From positions 12,558 to 76,557 of the forward strand of contig CAKPEG010000005.1 of assembly GCA_934149275.1 (NCBI GenBank): a stretch of 64,000 nt of DNA, read 5' to 3'. Of this stretch, positions 25,032 through 34,197 are shown one piece after another. Position 1 is the stretch's first letter; every line of letters starts with the position of its first letter. Made by a program: the position numbers and the translations under genes. The notes under the pieces were generated by a model. It ran no database searches. It was not told the origin of the DNA and saw nothing but the letters and a program-made list of their open reading frames with translations. The DNA comes from an uncultured Clostridia bacterium. GTDB taxonomy: Bacteria > Bacillota > Clostridia > TANB77 > CAG-508.

Positions 25032-27056
25032 TCATCTAACATATTCAGTTTCAGCATTTGCACTTACGTCTTCATTTACTTCTTGTACGTTCATTCCAAA
25101 ATATTCACTAATTATTTCTTTTACTACTTCTGCAACATAATATCCATGTCCACCATTTTCAACCATACCTACTACTGCAATTTCTGGATCATCAAATGGT
25201 GCAAATCCAACGAACCATGCATTTATAATGTCATTTCCATTTGCATCTTTACCAGCTTCTGTTGATCCTGTTTTACCTCCAACTGCAATGCTAAATCCTT
25301 GGAATATTGAAGCTGCTGTACCAGTATCATCTGTAACGCCTCTCATTCCTTCTAGTACTGCATTCATATTTTCATCGCTTATTTGTAGGCTTTCTGTATC
25401 CTTTGCTGTAATACCAAGTTTTTCATTTATATAGTCTTGCATTTCTGCTACTGATACTTGTTTTCCATCTGATGTAACAATGTTTTTTATTAATGTTGGA
25501 TTTACAACTTTTCCTCTGTTTGCAACCATTGCAATGTATTTTGCTACTTGCATTGGTGTGAAGTCATTGTAACTTTGTCCTATTGAAGCAGAAAGCAATG
25601 TACTTTCTGGTGCTGTATCGTGCTTAGCCTCTGATGTTTGAGGTGATGCTAATGTTCCACTTGCTTCATATGGTAATTCTATTCCTGTTTTTCTACCTAA
25701 TCCAAAATAGTTAGCATATGCTGATAATTTGTCTAATCCTAATCTCCATCCTGTTTCATAAAAATAATAGTTACATGATTTCTCTAATGCTTGCATTACA
25801 TTTATACTTCCATGTCCTACATGATATGAATCAAATATCCAGCAATGAGGTTTGTTTCCACGAGGATAAATTCCTGTATCATTTATTCTTTCTTTTGTTG
25901 TTATTTTTCCTTCTTGTAATCCTGCAATTGCAGTAACCATCTTGAATATAGATCCTGGGGCATATGTTCCTTGTATTGCCCTATTCATAAGTGCTGAGTT
26001 TGCATTATACTCATTATATTTTGCTTGGCTAATTCCGTTTAAAAATTGTGATGGTTCATAGTCTGGATAACTTACCATTGCTAGCACTTCACCTGTTTTT
26101 ACATTTATAACAACTGCTGAACCACCTTGTGCATTATATGTTTTTCCAAATCCACCTGCTTTAATTTTTTCTATGTTGTTTCTTAATGCATTTTCTGTTA
26201 CGCTTTGTAAGTTAGCATCAATTGTTAATACAACATTTGCTCCACCTACTGCTTCCTTTGTAACGTACTCTCCCGTAGATGTTCCGTCAACTGTCATATC
26301 AATTTGTTTGGTTCCATTTTCACCTTTTAGATAATCTTCAAATAATTTTTCGATTCCGGTTTTTCCTATGTAATCATCTTTTTGATATCTATCAGATTTT
26401 TCTGCGTATTCATCTTCTCCAATTCTTCCAATATAACCAATTACATGTGATGCTAAACTTCCTTGAGTGTATACTCTATTTGCTTTGGTTTCTACTGAAA
26501 CTCCTGGCAATTCTTGACCTTGCTCATCAATTTCTAGAATACTCGCTCTAGATACGTTTGCTGCTATTTGCAATGCACTCGTTGACGAATATCCTTCGCT
26601 TTCAATTGTATATCTTAATCCTACTATTTTTCTTGCCTTTACTAAGTCTGCTTCTTTTACTTCATATTTGTCTTTCATAACATAAAATGCTTCTTCTGGA
26701 CTGGCTTGTGCTGATATTTTGTATTTATCACGCCATGCATTTAATTCTTCTTCAGAATTAAAATTATATTGAAATGGTTCAACTGAAATTGGAAATTCAT
26801 CAATATACTTGTCCCCATTTTTTTCGAATATATCAGCTAATTTTAGCATTGCATTATTCATTTCTTCATCTGTTGCTTTTGTTTTAAATAGTTGTACATT
26901 AAATCCCATTTGTGTATCTGCCAAAATTGTTCCTGTTCTATCAAGAATTTTTCCTCTAGCTGCTTGTATTACCGCTTCTTTTGATAGTTTTGTATTTGAT
27001 GTTTCACGATATTCTTTTCCATGTATAATTTGCAGATTAAACAATTGAACAAGCAA
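25032..27056 (-). CDS. mrdA: Penicillin-binding protein 2 (elongasome transpeptidase), N-terminus frameshifted
   Basis: The open frame encodes 674 residues of a class B PBP that cross-links peptidoglycan in the elongation machinery with MreBCD. The dimerisation/pedestal domain starts LFNLQIIHGKEYRE. The transpeptidase domain has the SxxK motif in GTYAPGSIFKMVTA, SxN in EKSCNYYFYE and KTGS in VGGKTGSTEAG. The frame begins at a TTG inside what should be the membrane anchor. The missing start lies just upstream in another frame (TTG at 27138). Deleting one C (minus-strand sense) at 27066 would join the two into NTFIYIVGIILLVQLFNLQ, a normal transmembrane segment. Either a sequencing or assembly error, or a real mutation that would impair an important gene. 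It is last in the mreBCD-mrdA operon before minC. Confidence 0.88.
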   Translation of the reverse strand: MLVQLFNLQIIHGKEYRETSNTKLSKEAVIQAARGKILDRTGTILADTQMGFNVQLFKTKATDEEMNNAMLKLADIFEKNGDKYIDEFPISVEPFQYNFNSEEELNAWRDKYKISAQASPEEAFYVMKDKYEVKEADLVKARKIVGLRYTIESEGYSSTSALQIAANVSRASILEIDEQGQELPGVSVETKANRVYTQGSLASHVIGYIGRIGEDEYAEKSDRYQKDDYIGKTGIEKLFEDYLKGENGTKQIDMTVDGTSTGEYVTKEAVGGANVVLTIDANLQSVTENALRNNIEKIKAGGFGKTYNAQGGSAVVINVKTGEVLAMVSYPDYEPSQFLNGISQAKYNEYNANSALMNRAIQGTYAPGSIFKMVTAIAGLQEGKITTKERINDTGIYPRGNKPHCWIFDSYHVGHGSINVMQALEKSCNYYFYETGWRLGLDKLSAYANYFGLGRKTGIELPYEASGTLASPQTSEAKHDTAPESTLLSASIGQSYNDFTPMQVAKYIAMVANRGKVVNPTLIKNIVTSDGKQVSVAEMQDYINEKLGITAKDTESLQISDENMNAVLEGMRGVTDDTGTAASIFQGFSIAVGGKTGSTEAGKDANGNDIINAWFVGFAPFDDPEIAVVGMVENGGHGYYVAEVVKEIISEYFGMNVQEVNEDVSANAETEYVR

Positions 27057-27138
27057 AATTATTCCGAACTATGTAAATAAATGTATTTAGCAAATTAAAT
27101 CTAAAATTCGTTTTTTCTGTTTCTGTTTTATTAAACAA
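27057..27138 (-). other. Out-of-frame N-terminal segment of mrdA
   Basis: From a TTG at 27138, with an AGAAGG site and 15 bases after mreD, the frame reads LFNKTETEKTNFRFNLLNTF then IYIVR before diverging and reaching a stop. Up to that point it is a typical PBP2 cytoplasmic start plus the beginning of the membrane anchor. The continuation lies in the frame of the 674-residue ORF. Confidence 0.7.
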
Positions 27139-27152
27139 ATTCTACCTTCTTT

Positions 27153-27686
27153 CTAAAAATATCTTGTTAATATATTTTTTTCTTTGAATTGTCTTTCTAA
27201 TATTGCTCCTAGTTTTATGAAACTATTATAAAAAATAAATGCTAGAATTGCGTTGTATATTGTTTCTATAAGTAATATTTTTGAAAATGCTTCTATCTCA
27301 ACTGGTATTTCAAGAATTAGTGCATTTAGAAAATAGTTTGCAACTTCAAAAACTAGTGTCATTCCTACTACCATGATTAAAATTGTAAATTTATTATCCT
27401 TTGAAAAGTTCTTGTCAAAATAATTTGCTATCATTGCAATTAAGCAAAATATTATTGCTGTTGCGCCTAATGTTCTGCCTACTACTAAATCTAGTGTTAT
27501 TCCTGTAAGCAATGCCATAATTAGCGAAAACTTATTATCTGTAAATAATCCTAAAAATAGTATGTATATAACAAATATATTAGGGCGTATTCCTGCAATT
27601 GTGAACCATCCAAAAAAGTTTGCTTGTATGAAATATAATATTATAAAAATAAAATATGTAATAATTCCTATAACAAATTTTTTCAT
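27153..27686 (-). CDS. mreD: Rod shape-determining protein MreD
   Basis: A 177-residue integral membrane protein with about five hydrophobic segments and the family phrase GIRPNIFVIYILFLGLFTD, followed by ALLTGITLDLVVGRTLGATA. Part of the elongasome linking MreB to PBP2 and RodA. It lies between mreC (gap 21 bases) and mrdA (15 bases to the TTG at 27138). Confidence 0.92.
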   Translation of the reverse strand: MKKFVIGIITYFIFIILYFIQANFFGWFTIAGIRPNIFVIYILFLGLFTDNKFSLIMALLTGITLDLVVGRTLGATAIIFCLIAMIANYFDKNFSKDNKFTILIMVVGMTLVFEVANYFLNALILEIPVEIEAFSKILLIETIYNAILAFIFYNSFIKLGAILERQFKEKNILTRYF

Positions 27687-27707
27687 GTTATTCCTTTCTT
27701 GGTTCTA

Positions 27708-28520
27708 TTATTTTATTACAAGAACCGTATATAATTTTGAAAAGTCAACTGCTGTCTCAACAATTGCATATCTATCTGTTATGTTTTTCGTGTTTACAAC
27801 TTGTTTTATTGTTCCTATTGTAATCCCCTTAGGATAAATTCCTCCAATGCCTGATGTTACTACACTATCTCCTACTAGTAATTCTGATGATGTATCAATG
27901 TATGATGCATTTAAACATTTATTATTTTCTACTGAGCCTCTACAGATAATGCTTTCTGAAGATGTACTAATCATTGCACTAACTGAACTTGCACTGTCTA
28001 CAATTACTTGAACTTTAGCTGTATTATCTGTTACTGATATAACATGTCCAACTAATCCCTTGTCTGCTATTACTGTCATATTTTTTTCAATTCCTTGTTT
28101 TGAACCTGCATTTATAACAATGTTACTGCTATAATTGCTAACATCTCTATCTATTACATATGCTGGAATTGTTTCATATTCTTGATATTTTTCTGAAAGG
28201 TTTGCATATTCTTGTAGCTTTGAATTTTCTGCTTTTAATACTTCAAGTTCTCTTACTTGTGTTTCAAGTTCTTGATTCTTTGATTTTAATTCTTCGTTTT
28301 CTTTTTTTAATGTATCTAAATTTGTAAAAAATTCTGTATCACCTTTTACTTTATGTCCTAACATTGTGAATGCGTTTTGAACTGGCATTATTATTGAAGT
28401 TACAAAACTTTCTGCATATGATAAATTGTCTCTATTTAAGTTTGTTAGTATTACTAACAATATTAATACAATTACTGCAATTACTGTTCCTATGGCTCCA
28501 GAACGTTTATTTTTATACAT
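27708..28520 (-). CDS. mreC: Rod shape-determining protein MreC
   Basis: A 270-residue protein with an N-terminal transmembrane segment (about 10-27), a coiled coil (about 70-105, LKKENEELKSKNQELETQVRE) and a beta-barrel region with the MreC hallmarks GLVGHVISV, AMISTSSESIICRG and DSVVTSGIGGIYPKGITIG. It scaffolds PBP2 and MreD at the membrane. It starts three bases after mreB ends, so translation is probably coupled. Confidence 0.95.
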   Translation of the reverse strand: MYKNKRSGAIGTVIAVIVLILLVILTNLNRDNLSYAESFVTSIIMPVQNAFTMLGHKVKGDTEFFTNLDTLKKENEELKSKNQELETQVRELEVLKAENSKLQEYANLSEKYQEYETIPAYVIDRDVSNYSSNIVINAGSKQGIEKNMTVIADKGLVGHVISVTDNTAKVQVIVDSASSVSAMISTSSESIICRGSVENNKCLNASYIDTSSELLVGDSVVTSGIGGIYPKGITIGTIKQVVNTKNITDRYAIVETAVDFSKLYTVLVIK

Positions 28521-28523
28521 ATA

Positions 28524-29546
28524 CTAAACTCTCCTTTTAGTTTTTAGTTCTCTCATTTTGCTGTCGTCATTTAAAATTTCATTTATTCCAAGAGCTACAC
28601 ATTCCATTGGTTTTTCTGCAATCGTTGCATTTACTCTAACACGCTCTTTTATTACCTCATCTATTTTATCTATACATGCTCCTCCACCTGTTATTGTTAA
28701 GCCTTTACTATATATGTCATTTATCAATTCTGGTGGTGTTCTATCTAAAGTTTCTCTAATTGCTTCTATTATTTTATCAAGTGATGATCTAATTGCATCA
28801 TGAATCTGGAATGCATTTACTCTTATTTTTTTAGGTAATCCTGTAACTAAATCTCTTCCTTTTACTTCTTTTATTTGATTTACTATTGGTTTTACAGATG
28901 CTAATTCTATTTTTAGCCTTTCAGCTGCATTTTTTCCAATTTCAACATTCATATTTTTCTTTATATATTCTATTATGTTTTCGTCTAAGTCATCGCCAGC
29001 TATTCTTACATAGTTGCATGAAACGATTCTACCTAGTGCTATAACTGCTATTTCTGTTGTTCCACTTCCAATATCTACTATCATTGATGCTTCAGGGCTT
29101 GATACATCTAGTTTCGCACCTATTGCTGCTGCTAATGTTTCTTCTACAAAATAGATTTCTTTTGCACCTGTTGCTAATACTAATTTTAAAACCGCTCTTT
29201 TTTCTACTTCTGTCATTCCAATATGCAAGTTTATAAGCACTCTTGGACTTCCTATATTTTCTTCTCTTTGAAGTTCTTCTATTATTTCTTTTACAATCAT
29301 CTCTGTTGCATTTAAATTTGCAATTCCACCATGCTTAAGTGGTCTTAATGCTTCTATTTTTTCTGGTGTTTTACCTATCATTTGTTTTGCTTCATTTCCA
29401 ACCGCTACTATATCATTAGTCTTTTTTTCTATTGCTATTATCGCGGGTTCATTTTTTATAATTCCTTTATCTTTTAAAACTACTAATATAGATGACGTCC
29501 CTAAGTCAATTCCAACATCCTTACCATGAAATTTAAAAAAGTTCAT
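28524..29546 (-). CDS. mreB: Actin-like rod shape protein MreB
   Basis: A 340-residue actin-fold ATPase that organises lateral wall synthesis. Motifs: phosphate-1 DVGIDLGTSSILV, phosphate-2 MIVDIGSGTTEIAVIALG and the adenosine motif TITGGGACIDKIDEVI. The length is normal. The start codon follows GGAAGGATTG in the RNA. First gene of mreBCD-mrdA, with a 197-base gap behind radC that may hold a promoter. Confidence 0.96.
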   Translation of the reverse strand: MNFFKFHGKDVGIDLGTSSILVVLKDKGIIKNEPAIIAIEKKTNDIVAVGNEAKQMIGKTPEKIEALRPLKHGGIANLNATEMIVKEIIEELQREENIGSPRVLINLHIGMTEVEKRAVLKLVLATGAKEIYFVEETLAAAIGAKLDVSSPEASMIVDIGSGTTEIAVIALGRIVSCNYVRIAGDDLDENIIEYIKKNMNVEIGKNAAERLKIELASVKPIVNQIKEVKGRDLVTGLPKKIRVNAFQIHDAIRSSLDKIIEAIRETLDRTPPELINDIYSKGLTITGGGACIDKIDEVIKERVRVNATIAEKPMECVALGINEILNDDSKMRELKTKRRV

Positions 29547-29743
29547 ATTTCAACAATCCTTCCAAATGTCCTAAATTTACATGTTTAAATTTTTAAATAA
29601 ATCTTAAATAATTTATTATTAAATGCTTTTATAAAAACAATGTGTATAAATCTATTTTCAAATTTTGTGTTCAAATCAAACGGCAAACCTTAAAAAAATT
29701 GTAATACTCGTACATGCTAGTAATGTATACTCTTATTTTTTTC

Positions 29744-30427
29744 TTATTGTATAAAAGCACTTCTATATTCTCCATCCCCAATTACTATATGATCTAAAAG
29801 TTTTATTCCAAACATCTCTGCACATATTTTTATTCTTTTGGTTACTTCAAAATCTTCTTTACTAGGTGTCGCGTTTCCGCTTGGATGATTGTGCAATAAA
29901 ATAATTTTATTTGCTCCCATTTTAATTGGTTCTGCTAAAATATCTTTTGGTTCAACTATTGCGGAATTCGTTCCTCCTAAAGAAACATCTTGTATTCTTA
30001 AAACTTTATTTTTTGTATTTAAAATAAGAATTTTTACTACTTCTCTTTTTTCAAATCGTAACTCTTCCATAAAAAGCTTAGCAACATCCTCTGATGATTT
30101 TACATATATTTCACTTTCAATTGGGTGGGCTAATCGTTTTGCAATCTCAAATGCTGCTTTTAATCTAATTGCTTTCACTCTTCCTATTCCTTTTATTTTT
30201 TTTAGTTCTTCTAATGAAAGATTTTGTAGTGCTCTTAATTTATTCTCTGTAAAACTATTTCCAAGTGAAATAACTCTTTGTGCTAATTGAATTGATGTTT
30301 CATCTTTTGTACCACTTTCTATTATAATTGCCAACAATTCTGAATTCGATAATGTTTTTTCTCCATATAATTCTAATTTTTCATATGGCCTTTCAGACAT
30401 TGGTAATTCTTGTATTCTTTTTGCCAA
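29744..30427 (-). CDS. radC: RadC family protein (JAB/MPN domain)
   Basis: A 227-residue protein with N-terminal helix-hairpin-helix motifs (LKKIKGIGRVKAIRLKAAF) and a C-terminal JAB1/MPN-type metal-binding domain with LLHNHPSGNATPSKED (HxH...D ligands). RadC proteins are conserved next to mreB in Firmicutes; a DNA repair role was proposed historically but is not firmly established. DUF4321 and mreBCD around it give the classical clostridial order. Confidence 0.95.
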   Translation of the reverse strand: MAKRIQELPMSERPYEKLELYGEKTLSNSELLAIIIESGTKDETSIQLAQRVISLGNSFTENKLRALQNLSLEELKKIKGIGRVKAIRLKAAFEIAKRLAHPIESEIYVKSSEDVAKLFMEELRFEKREVVKILILNTKNKVLRIQDVSLGGTNSAIVEPKDILAEPIKMGANKIILLHNHPSGNATPSKEDFEVTKRIKICAEMFGIKLLDHIVIGDGEYRSAFIQ

Positions 30428-30473
30428 TTACTGTCCTTCCTGTAGCCCCAAATATTTATTATAATATTCTCCA

Positions 30474-30728
30474 TTAAAATTTATTATATATAAATGCTGC
30501 AATTATCATTCCGACTATGCTTGCCACATTTATTTTTATACGCAATTCTAAACTAATTCTTAATATACTTAAATCTAACCCTACTGGTCCACTAGTACCA
30601 AATTCCTCTCCATATGCTAGCCAAGATAACCAACTTACTTGAGAAGCAAAATTAGCAATAAGCCCTCCTATAACTATTCCACATAATAAAAAGATTAATA
30701 GTATCCATAAATTTTTTTCTCTTATCAT
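30474..30728 (-). CDS. DUF4321 membrane protein
   Basis: An 84-residue protein with two transmembrane segments (8-27 and about 66-82) and the phrase GPVGLDLSILRISLELRIKI that marks the DUF4321 family. These small proteins sit beside radC/mreB in many Clostridia. Function unknown; the context suggests a link to the cell envelope. Confidence 0.85.
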   Translation of the reverse strand: MIREKNLWILLIFLLCGIVIGGLIANFASQVSWLSWLAYGEEFGTSGPVGLDLSILRISLELRIKINVASIVGMIIAAFIYNKF

Positions 30729-30966
30729 TCTAATTATTCCTTTCCGTAATAGTATTTTTTTATAATTTGTTTATTATCTTTTTTATACTACTACATTTTG
30801 TCTTTTGCTACGGATAATTACATTTAAGCATGTATGTATTATATATTCTAAGGTCATTTTTTTCAAGGTTTTTTCCACGTTTTCCACATTTTTATCATTT
30901 ATTTTTTTCAGGTCCCATGCTACAATTTATTTAAGTTTATTTTATTGCAAAAGGAGACTTGAACAA

Positions 30967-31329
30967 ATGTCAGATTTTAAATATATTTACATACCTGTTT
31001 CTACATTGGAGGAGCATCATATTTCAAAAGAATCTGTTTTTCAAGATTCTGCTAAATCTCAAGCTTTCTTTAAAAGTTTTCTTGACAAGAATATGCCTTT
31101 TTCTGAAATGACAAATATTTTTTTTACTAATAATTGCTTTATTTTAGCTGTAAAAAATAAAACTAATATTGAATTTGAAAATGTTTCTACTTTTAACGAT
31201 TTTAAATCTTTTATTAAAGAAACAACGTTTGCAAATAAAATCGAAATTAATGATAAAAAAAGAGAAGTATCTGTTTTATCAGATATTCCCCCATTTTTTT
31301 ATAATTTACTTTATGAATTTTTAGTATAA
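30967..31329 (+). CDS. Hypothetical protein (120 aa)
   Basis: I chose the ATG at 30967 (MSDFKYIYIPVSTLEEHHIS) because an AAAAGGAG site precedes it; the open frame extends upstream to 30805 through non-coding-looking sequence. No signal peptide or membrane segment. Mixed helix/strand composition, acidic and lysine-rich. I recognise no family. It ends convergently with the M23 peptidase gene, overlapping by nine bases. Confidence 0.75.
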   Translation: MSDFKYIYIPVSTLEEHHISKESVFQDSAKSQAFFKSFLDKNMPFSEMTNIFFTNNCFILAVKNKTNIEFENVSTFNDFKSFIKETTFANKIEINDKKREVSVLSDIPPFFYNLLYEFLV

Positions 31330-32328
31330 ATAGTTTTGTGGATTTTGGCATATTCCATTTATTCTTATTTCTAGATGTAAATGTGGTCCTGTTGAGTTTC
31401 CTGTGCTTCCGACTGTTGATATTGTTTGTCCTTGAGATACCGCTTGTCCTGCATGACAACTTATTGAACTACAGTGTGCATAATATGTTTGTACTCCATT
31501 CCCATGGTCTATTACAACTAGATTTCCATATGTTCCTTTTGGGCCTGCATATGTAACTGTGCCTGCAGCAGCTGCTCCAATTGGTGTTCCTTTGCTTGTT
31601 GCTATGTCTAATCCTGTATGAGTTCCTCTACTTCTTCTTCCAAACCTTGATGTAATTGTTCCTGAAACTGGTCTTGCAAATGAAACGCCTACGGCTTGTC
31701 TATCATATGAAACTTTTTGAGATGTATTTACTGTTCCATATGATGTTTTTCTTGAAGATGTTGTTGTAGCTGTCGGTGTTTGTGCTTGAGCAACAACTTT
31801 TGGTGCAACATATAGATTTGCAACTACATTTTCTGGAGTTGATTCTTCTAGTTTTTCTGAAGAATATTTTGCCACATATGAAATGCTTTCTACATTTGTA
31901 CTGTTCTTCTCTTTTAATTCAGCAATTATTTTTTCTGCATCTTCAGCAGTATTTACATATGCTTTTTCTTCTCCATCTTGCATTATTGCATAATTTTTAT
32001 AATACGGTGTACCTGATGCTATTACTGTATCAAATACTTTGTCCTCATTTATTTCAACATCTTTCTTAGAATAGCATATTTCATATTCTGGCATTTGGTC
32101 AATTTCTAGAAAAGCTACTTGATCTCCGTCTCCAGAGTTCATATATTTATCTATTCTTTCTTCCAATTGCCTTTTTGTATCAGTATATCCTATTACTGTT
32201 TCTCCTAATTTAACCGCATATGTTGGCTTAAACATAAGGTATAGTATTCCCAGTATTAAAAGTAATGAAATTGCTATTATTATTAGTAATTTTATCGATT
32301 TTCTAAAGTGAACAAAAAGAGTCTTCAT
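31321..32328 (-). CDS. M23 family peptidoglycan endopeptidase, membrane-anchored
   Basis: A 335-residue protein with an N-terminal signal anchor (about 14-33), an extracytoplasmic region (40-200) with two repeated modules carrying the phrases KLGETVIGYTD and DGEEKAYVNTAEDAEKI, and a C-terminal LytM/M23 domain. Zinc and catalytic residues are visible: His237 and Asp241 in RGTHTGLD, His285 in YYAHC, His316 and His318 in HLHLE. It cleaves peptidoglycan peptide bonds during growth or division. A close paralogue lies at 47307-48344 with the same architecture. Confidence 0.93.
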   Translation of the reverse strand: MKTLFVHFRKSIKLLIIIAISLLLILGILYLMFKPTYAVKLGETVIGYTDTKRQLEERIDKYMNSGDGDQVAFLEIDQMPEYEICYSKKDVEINEDKVFDTVIASGTPYYKNYAIMQDGEEKAYVNTAEDAEKIIAELKEKNSTNVESISYVAKYSSEKLEESTPENVVANLYVAPKVVAQAQTPTATTTSSRKTSYGTVNTSQKVSYDRQAVGVSFARPVSGTITSRFGRRSRGTHTGLDIATSKGTPIGAAAAGTVTYAGPKGTYGNLVVIDHGNGVQTYYAHCSSISCHAGQAVSQGQTISTVGSTGNSTGPHLHLEIRINGICQNPQNYLY

Positions 32329-32587
32329 TTGTCTTCCTTTCCAAATTGTATAATATAAATTCTATATTATACGCGAATATTATACATTAAAACTGCCTTT
32401 TTCTCAAAGCCAATTTCTTTTATTATTTTGAATAAACAGTATAATAGCTCTCTATTTCTTTTATTTATTCGCTTTTTCTAATCATTTCTTTATTTTATAT
32501 AGGGAAATAAGGTTTTCCATCGTTTTTGAATAATTTTATGATTTTAGTAAATACTTAATTTGAAATACTTATATAAGGAGGATTAAA

Positions 32588-32776
32588 ATGGCAAATCTAA
32601 CTCAAATTGAATTACAAAACTTAAGACATCTTATTGGTGTCCAGGATACAAATTTTCAAAAATTAACTAACTATGCCAACACATGTGTTGACCCACAAGT
32701 CAAGCAACTTTTTACTAAATCTGCTCAAGATACGTTAAACACAAAGCAAAAATTAATGTCTTTTTTATCTGAATAA
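32588..32776 (+). CDS. Small CotF-like spore coat protein (62 aa)
   Basis: Starts MANLTQIELQNLRHLIGVQD behind a TAAGGAGG site. Helical, matching short clostridial CotF-type proteins (phrases DPQVKQLF and the helix LNTKQKLMSFL). It lies 16 bases ahead of a second CotF-like gene, so the two form an operon. The call indicates a spore former; spores themselves cannot be shown from sequence. Confidence 0.75.
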   Translation: MANLTQIELQNLRHLIGVQDTNFQKLTNYANTCVDPQVKQLFTKSAQDTLNTKQKLMSFLSE

Positions 32777-32792
32777 GGAAGGAGGAAATATT

Positions 32793-33038
32793 ATGGATGA
32801 GAAATATATGGTTAATGACATACTTGAAGGAACAAAAAATTCACTTGCAACATATGCCGGTGTAATCACAGAAGCTGAAAATACTGATCTTCGTCAAACA
32901 TTACAAGAAATCAGAAATTCGCAAGAAACTTTTCAATATGATTTATACAGAGTTGCTAATTTAAAAGGATACTATACTCCATCTGCTCAAGCAACTCAAA
33001 CTGAAATTAATCAAGTAAAAACTGAAGTTCAAGCATAA
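32793..33038 (+). CDS. cotF: CotF-family spore coat protein (81 aa)
   Basis: Starts MDEKYMVNDILEGTKNSLAT behind a GGAAGGAGG site. The N-terminal phrase, the helix TDLRQTLQEIRN and the segment FQYDLYRVANLKGYY followed by a Gln/Thr-rich tail are typical of small clostridial CotF-like coat proteins. Probably assembled in the spore coat. It forms an operon with the 62-residue gene upstream. Confidence 0.85.
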   Translation: MDEKYMVNDILEGTKNSLATYAGVITEAENTDLRQTLQEIRNSQETFQYDLYRVANLKGYYTPSAQATQTEINQVKTEVQA

Positions 33039-33064
33039 TTATGCTTAGAATCTTTTATTTTCAT

Positions 33065-33220
33065 AACTTTTCACGAAAACAAAATTGGGCATAATAGCAT
33101 TTTCATATATTTTAACTTCCTTAAGTCCTGAGTTTTCGTTTGTACTCAAAATTTGCAAAGCAAATTTCTATGTATTGTTTTTATGTAATAGTTGGTTCAG
33201 AAAACTCCCTATTATATAAA
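33065..33220 (+). repeat. R3 element, copy d
   Basis: Shares with the other R3 copies the CAAAATTTGCAAAGCAAATTTC segment (about 33150) and the ending TGTATTG-TTTTTAT-TAATAG ... CTATTATATAAAAA hairpin, here with an imperfect stem. It follows the cotF gene. The left boundary is uncertain. Confidence 0.5.
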
Positions 33221-33329
33221 AAATAAACTATATGTATTGAAATCCCCCTGTTTAGTAGACACAATAAATAGGTCAATCGTGTTAAAATCTAAACAGAGGT
33301 GGCATTTCAACTCATATAGTTTATTTTTT
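33218..33329. repeat. Nested palindrome at the end of the 287-residue gene
   Basis: Outer arms 33218-33243 and 33304-33329 pair at 24 of 26 positions (core AAATAAACTATATG / CATATAGTTTATTT). The right arm overlaps the stop codon of the minus-strand gene. The 60-base interior has its own inverted ends: CTGTTTAG (33248-33255) and CTAAACAG (33289-33296). The outer part may be a bidirectional terminator; the inner part looks like a small inserted element with terminal inverted repeats. Confidence 0.55.
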
Positions 33330-34184
33330 GGCCATAGGTGCTATTTCATACTTCACATCAAATATTTTAAATTTTTCAATTTCATTAGAATCAAGATAAT
33401 CTAAATATATATCTAATTCATCCAAATTTTTGCATGCTGTTATTACCGCCGGATTTAATAAGCTATTCCACATTAATTCTATTCCTAAATCAAAACTTTT
33501 ATATAAACTTGCTTTCTCCTTATTCCTCATCAAATTAAAAGCTTCTCTAAATCTCGCAATTGCAACGTTTTTATATTTTGATAGTGGTACTGTGAACTCA
33601 TAATTAATTGCGTCTTGCAATGTGTAATATTTGTTTTTATTTTTTTCTAATATACTTTTTAGTTCTTCCACTTTATATGGTAGAATAACTTTATTTTGTG
33701 TTTCTGAAATTATTAATGTATTATTATCTTTTATTTCTTCTTGTTGCTGTTTAATTTTTACCTCTTGTATTTCTTTTTCAGATTCTTCTTTTTCGGATTT
33801 TCCTTTTATGGACTCTTCTTTTTGAGGTAATTTATCTTTAGGTTCTTCAATAATTTTCTTATTCATATCCAAGCAACAAAATTCAATGTAATATTTGAAA
33901 AAGTCTGCAATTATCAATTCATTTTCATGTATTTCTTTAAAATCCACTGTTTTATTTTTTTTATCTAATAAATCAATATTTTTTCCAACTGCATCTAATG
34001 CTTTTTTCACTTTTTCTAATATTAAAAATATGTTTTCTGTATTTTCAGTTTCTTGTAGTTCATCAATATATGTTGAAATTTTCTTTAAACATACAGTTAA
34101 TAGATTCTTCTTCTCCTGCATTATTTCTTTAATATCTTCTATTTTTAAATTTTGATATTCTTTTTCAACTACAGCTTCTTCCAT
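33321..34184 (-). CDS. Hypothetical protein in the SipW/TasA-like cluster (287 aa)
   Basis: I chose the ATG at 34184 (MEEAVVEKEYQNLKIEDIKE) because a perfect AAAGGAGG site lies just before it; the open frame begins at 34217. Highly charged, helical, with a Glu/Lys-rich stretch (about 130-165) and no signal peptide or membrane segment, so it is probably cytoplasmic. The C-terminal third has phrases such as YNFAIARFREAFNL-like helices (here NVAIARFREAFNLMRN). It is the last gene of the surface-fibre cluster. Function unknown; a regulatory or assembly role is only a guess. Confidence 0.7.
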   Translation of the reverse strand: MEEAVVEKEYQNLKIEDIKEIMQEKKNLLTVCLKKISTYIDELQETENTENIFLILEKVKKALDAVGKNIDLLDKKNKTVDFKEIHENELIIADFFKYYIEFCCLDMNKKIIEEPKDKLPQKEESIKGKSEKEESEKEIQEVKIKQQQEEIKDNNTLIISETQNKVILPYKVEELKSILEKNKNKYYTLQDAINYEFTVPLSKYKNVAIARFREAFNLMRNKEKASLYKSFDLGIELMWNSLLNPAVITACKNLDELDIYLDYLDSNEIEKFKIFDVKYEIAPMAKK

Positions 34185-34197
34185 CCGAGAACCTCCT

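Noticed and set aside
31247..31459. Minus-strand 70-codon frame overlapping the M23 gene and the plus-strand 120-residue gene
   Set aside because: It lies in an alternative frame of the M23 domain, has no ribosome binding site and is Asn/Lys/Arg-rich as expected for an out-of-frame reading.
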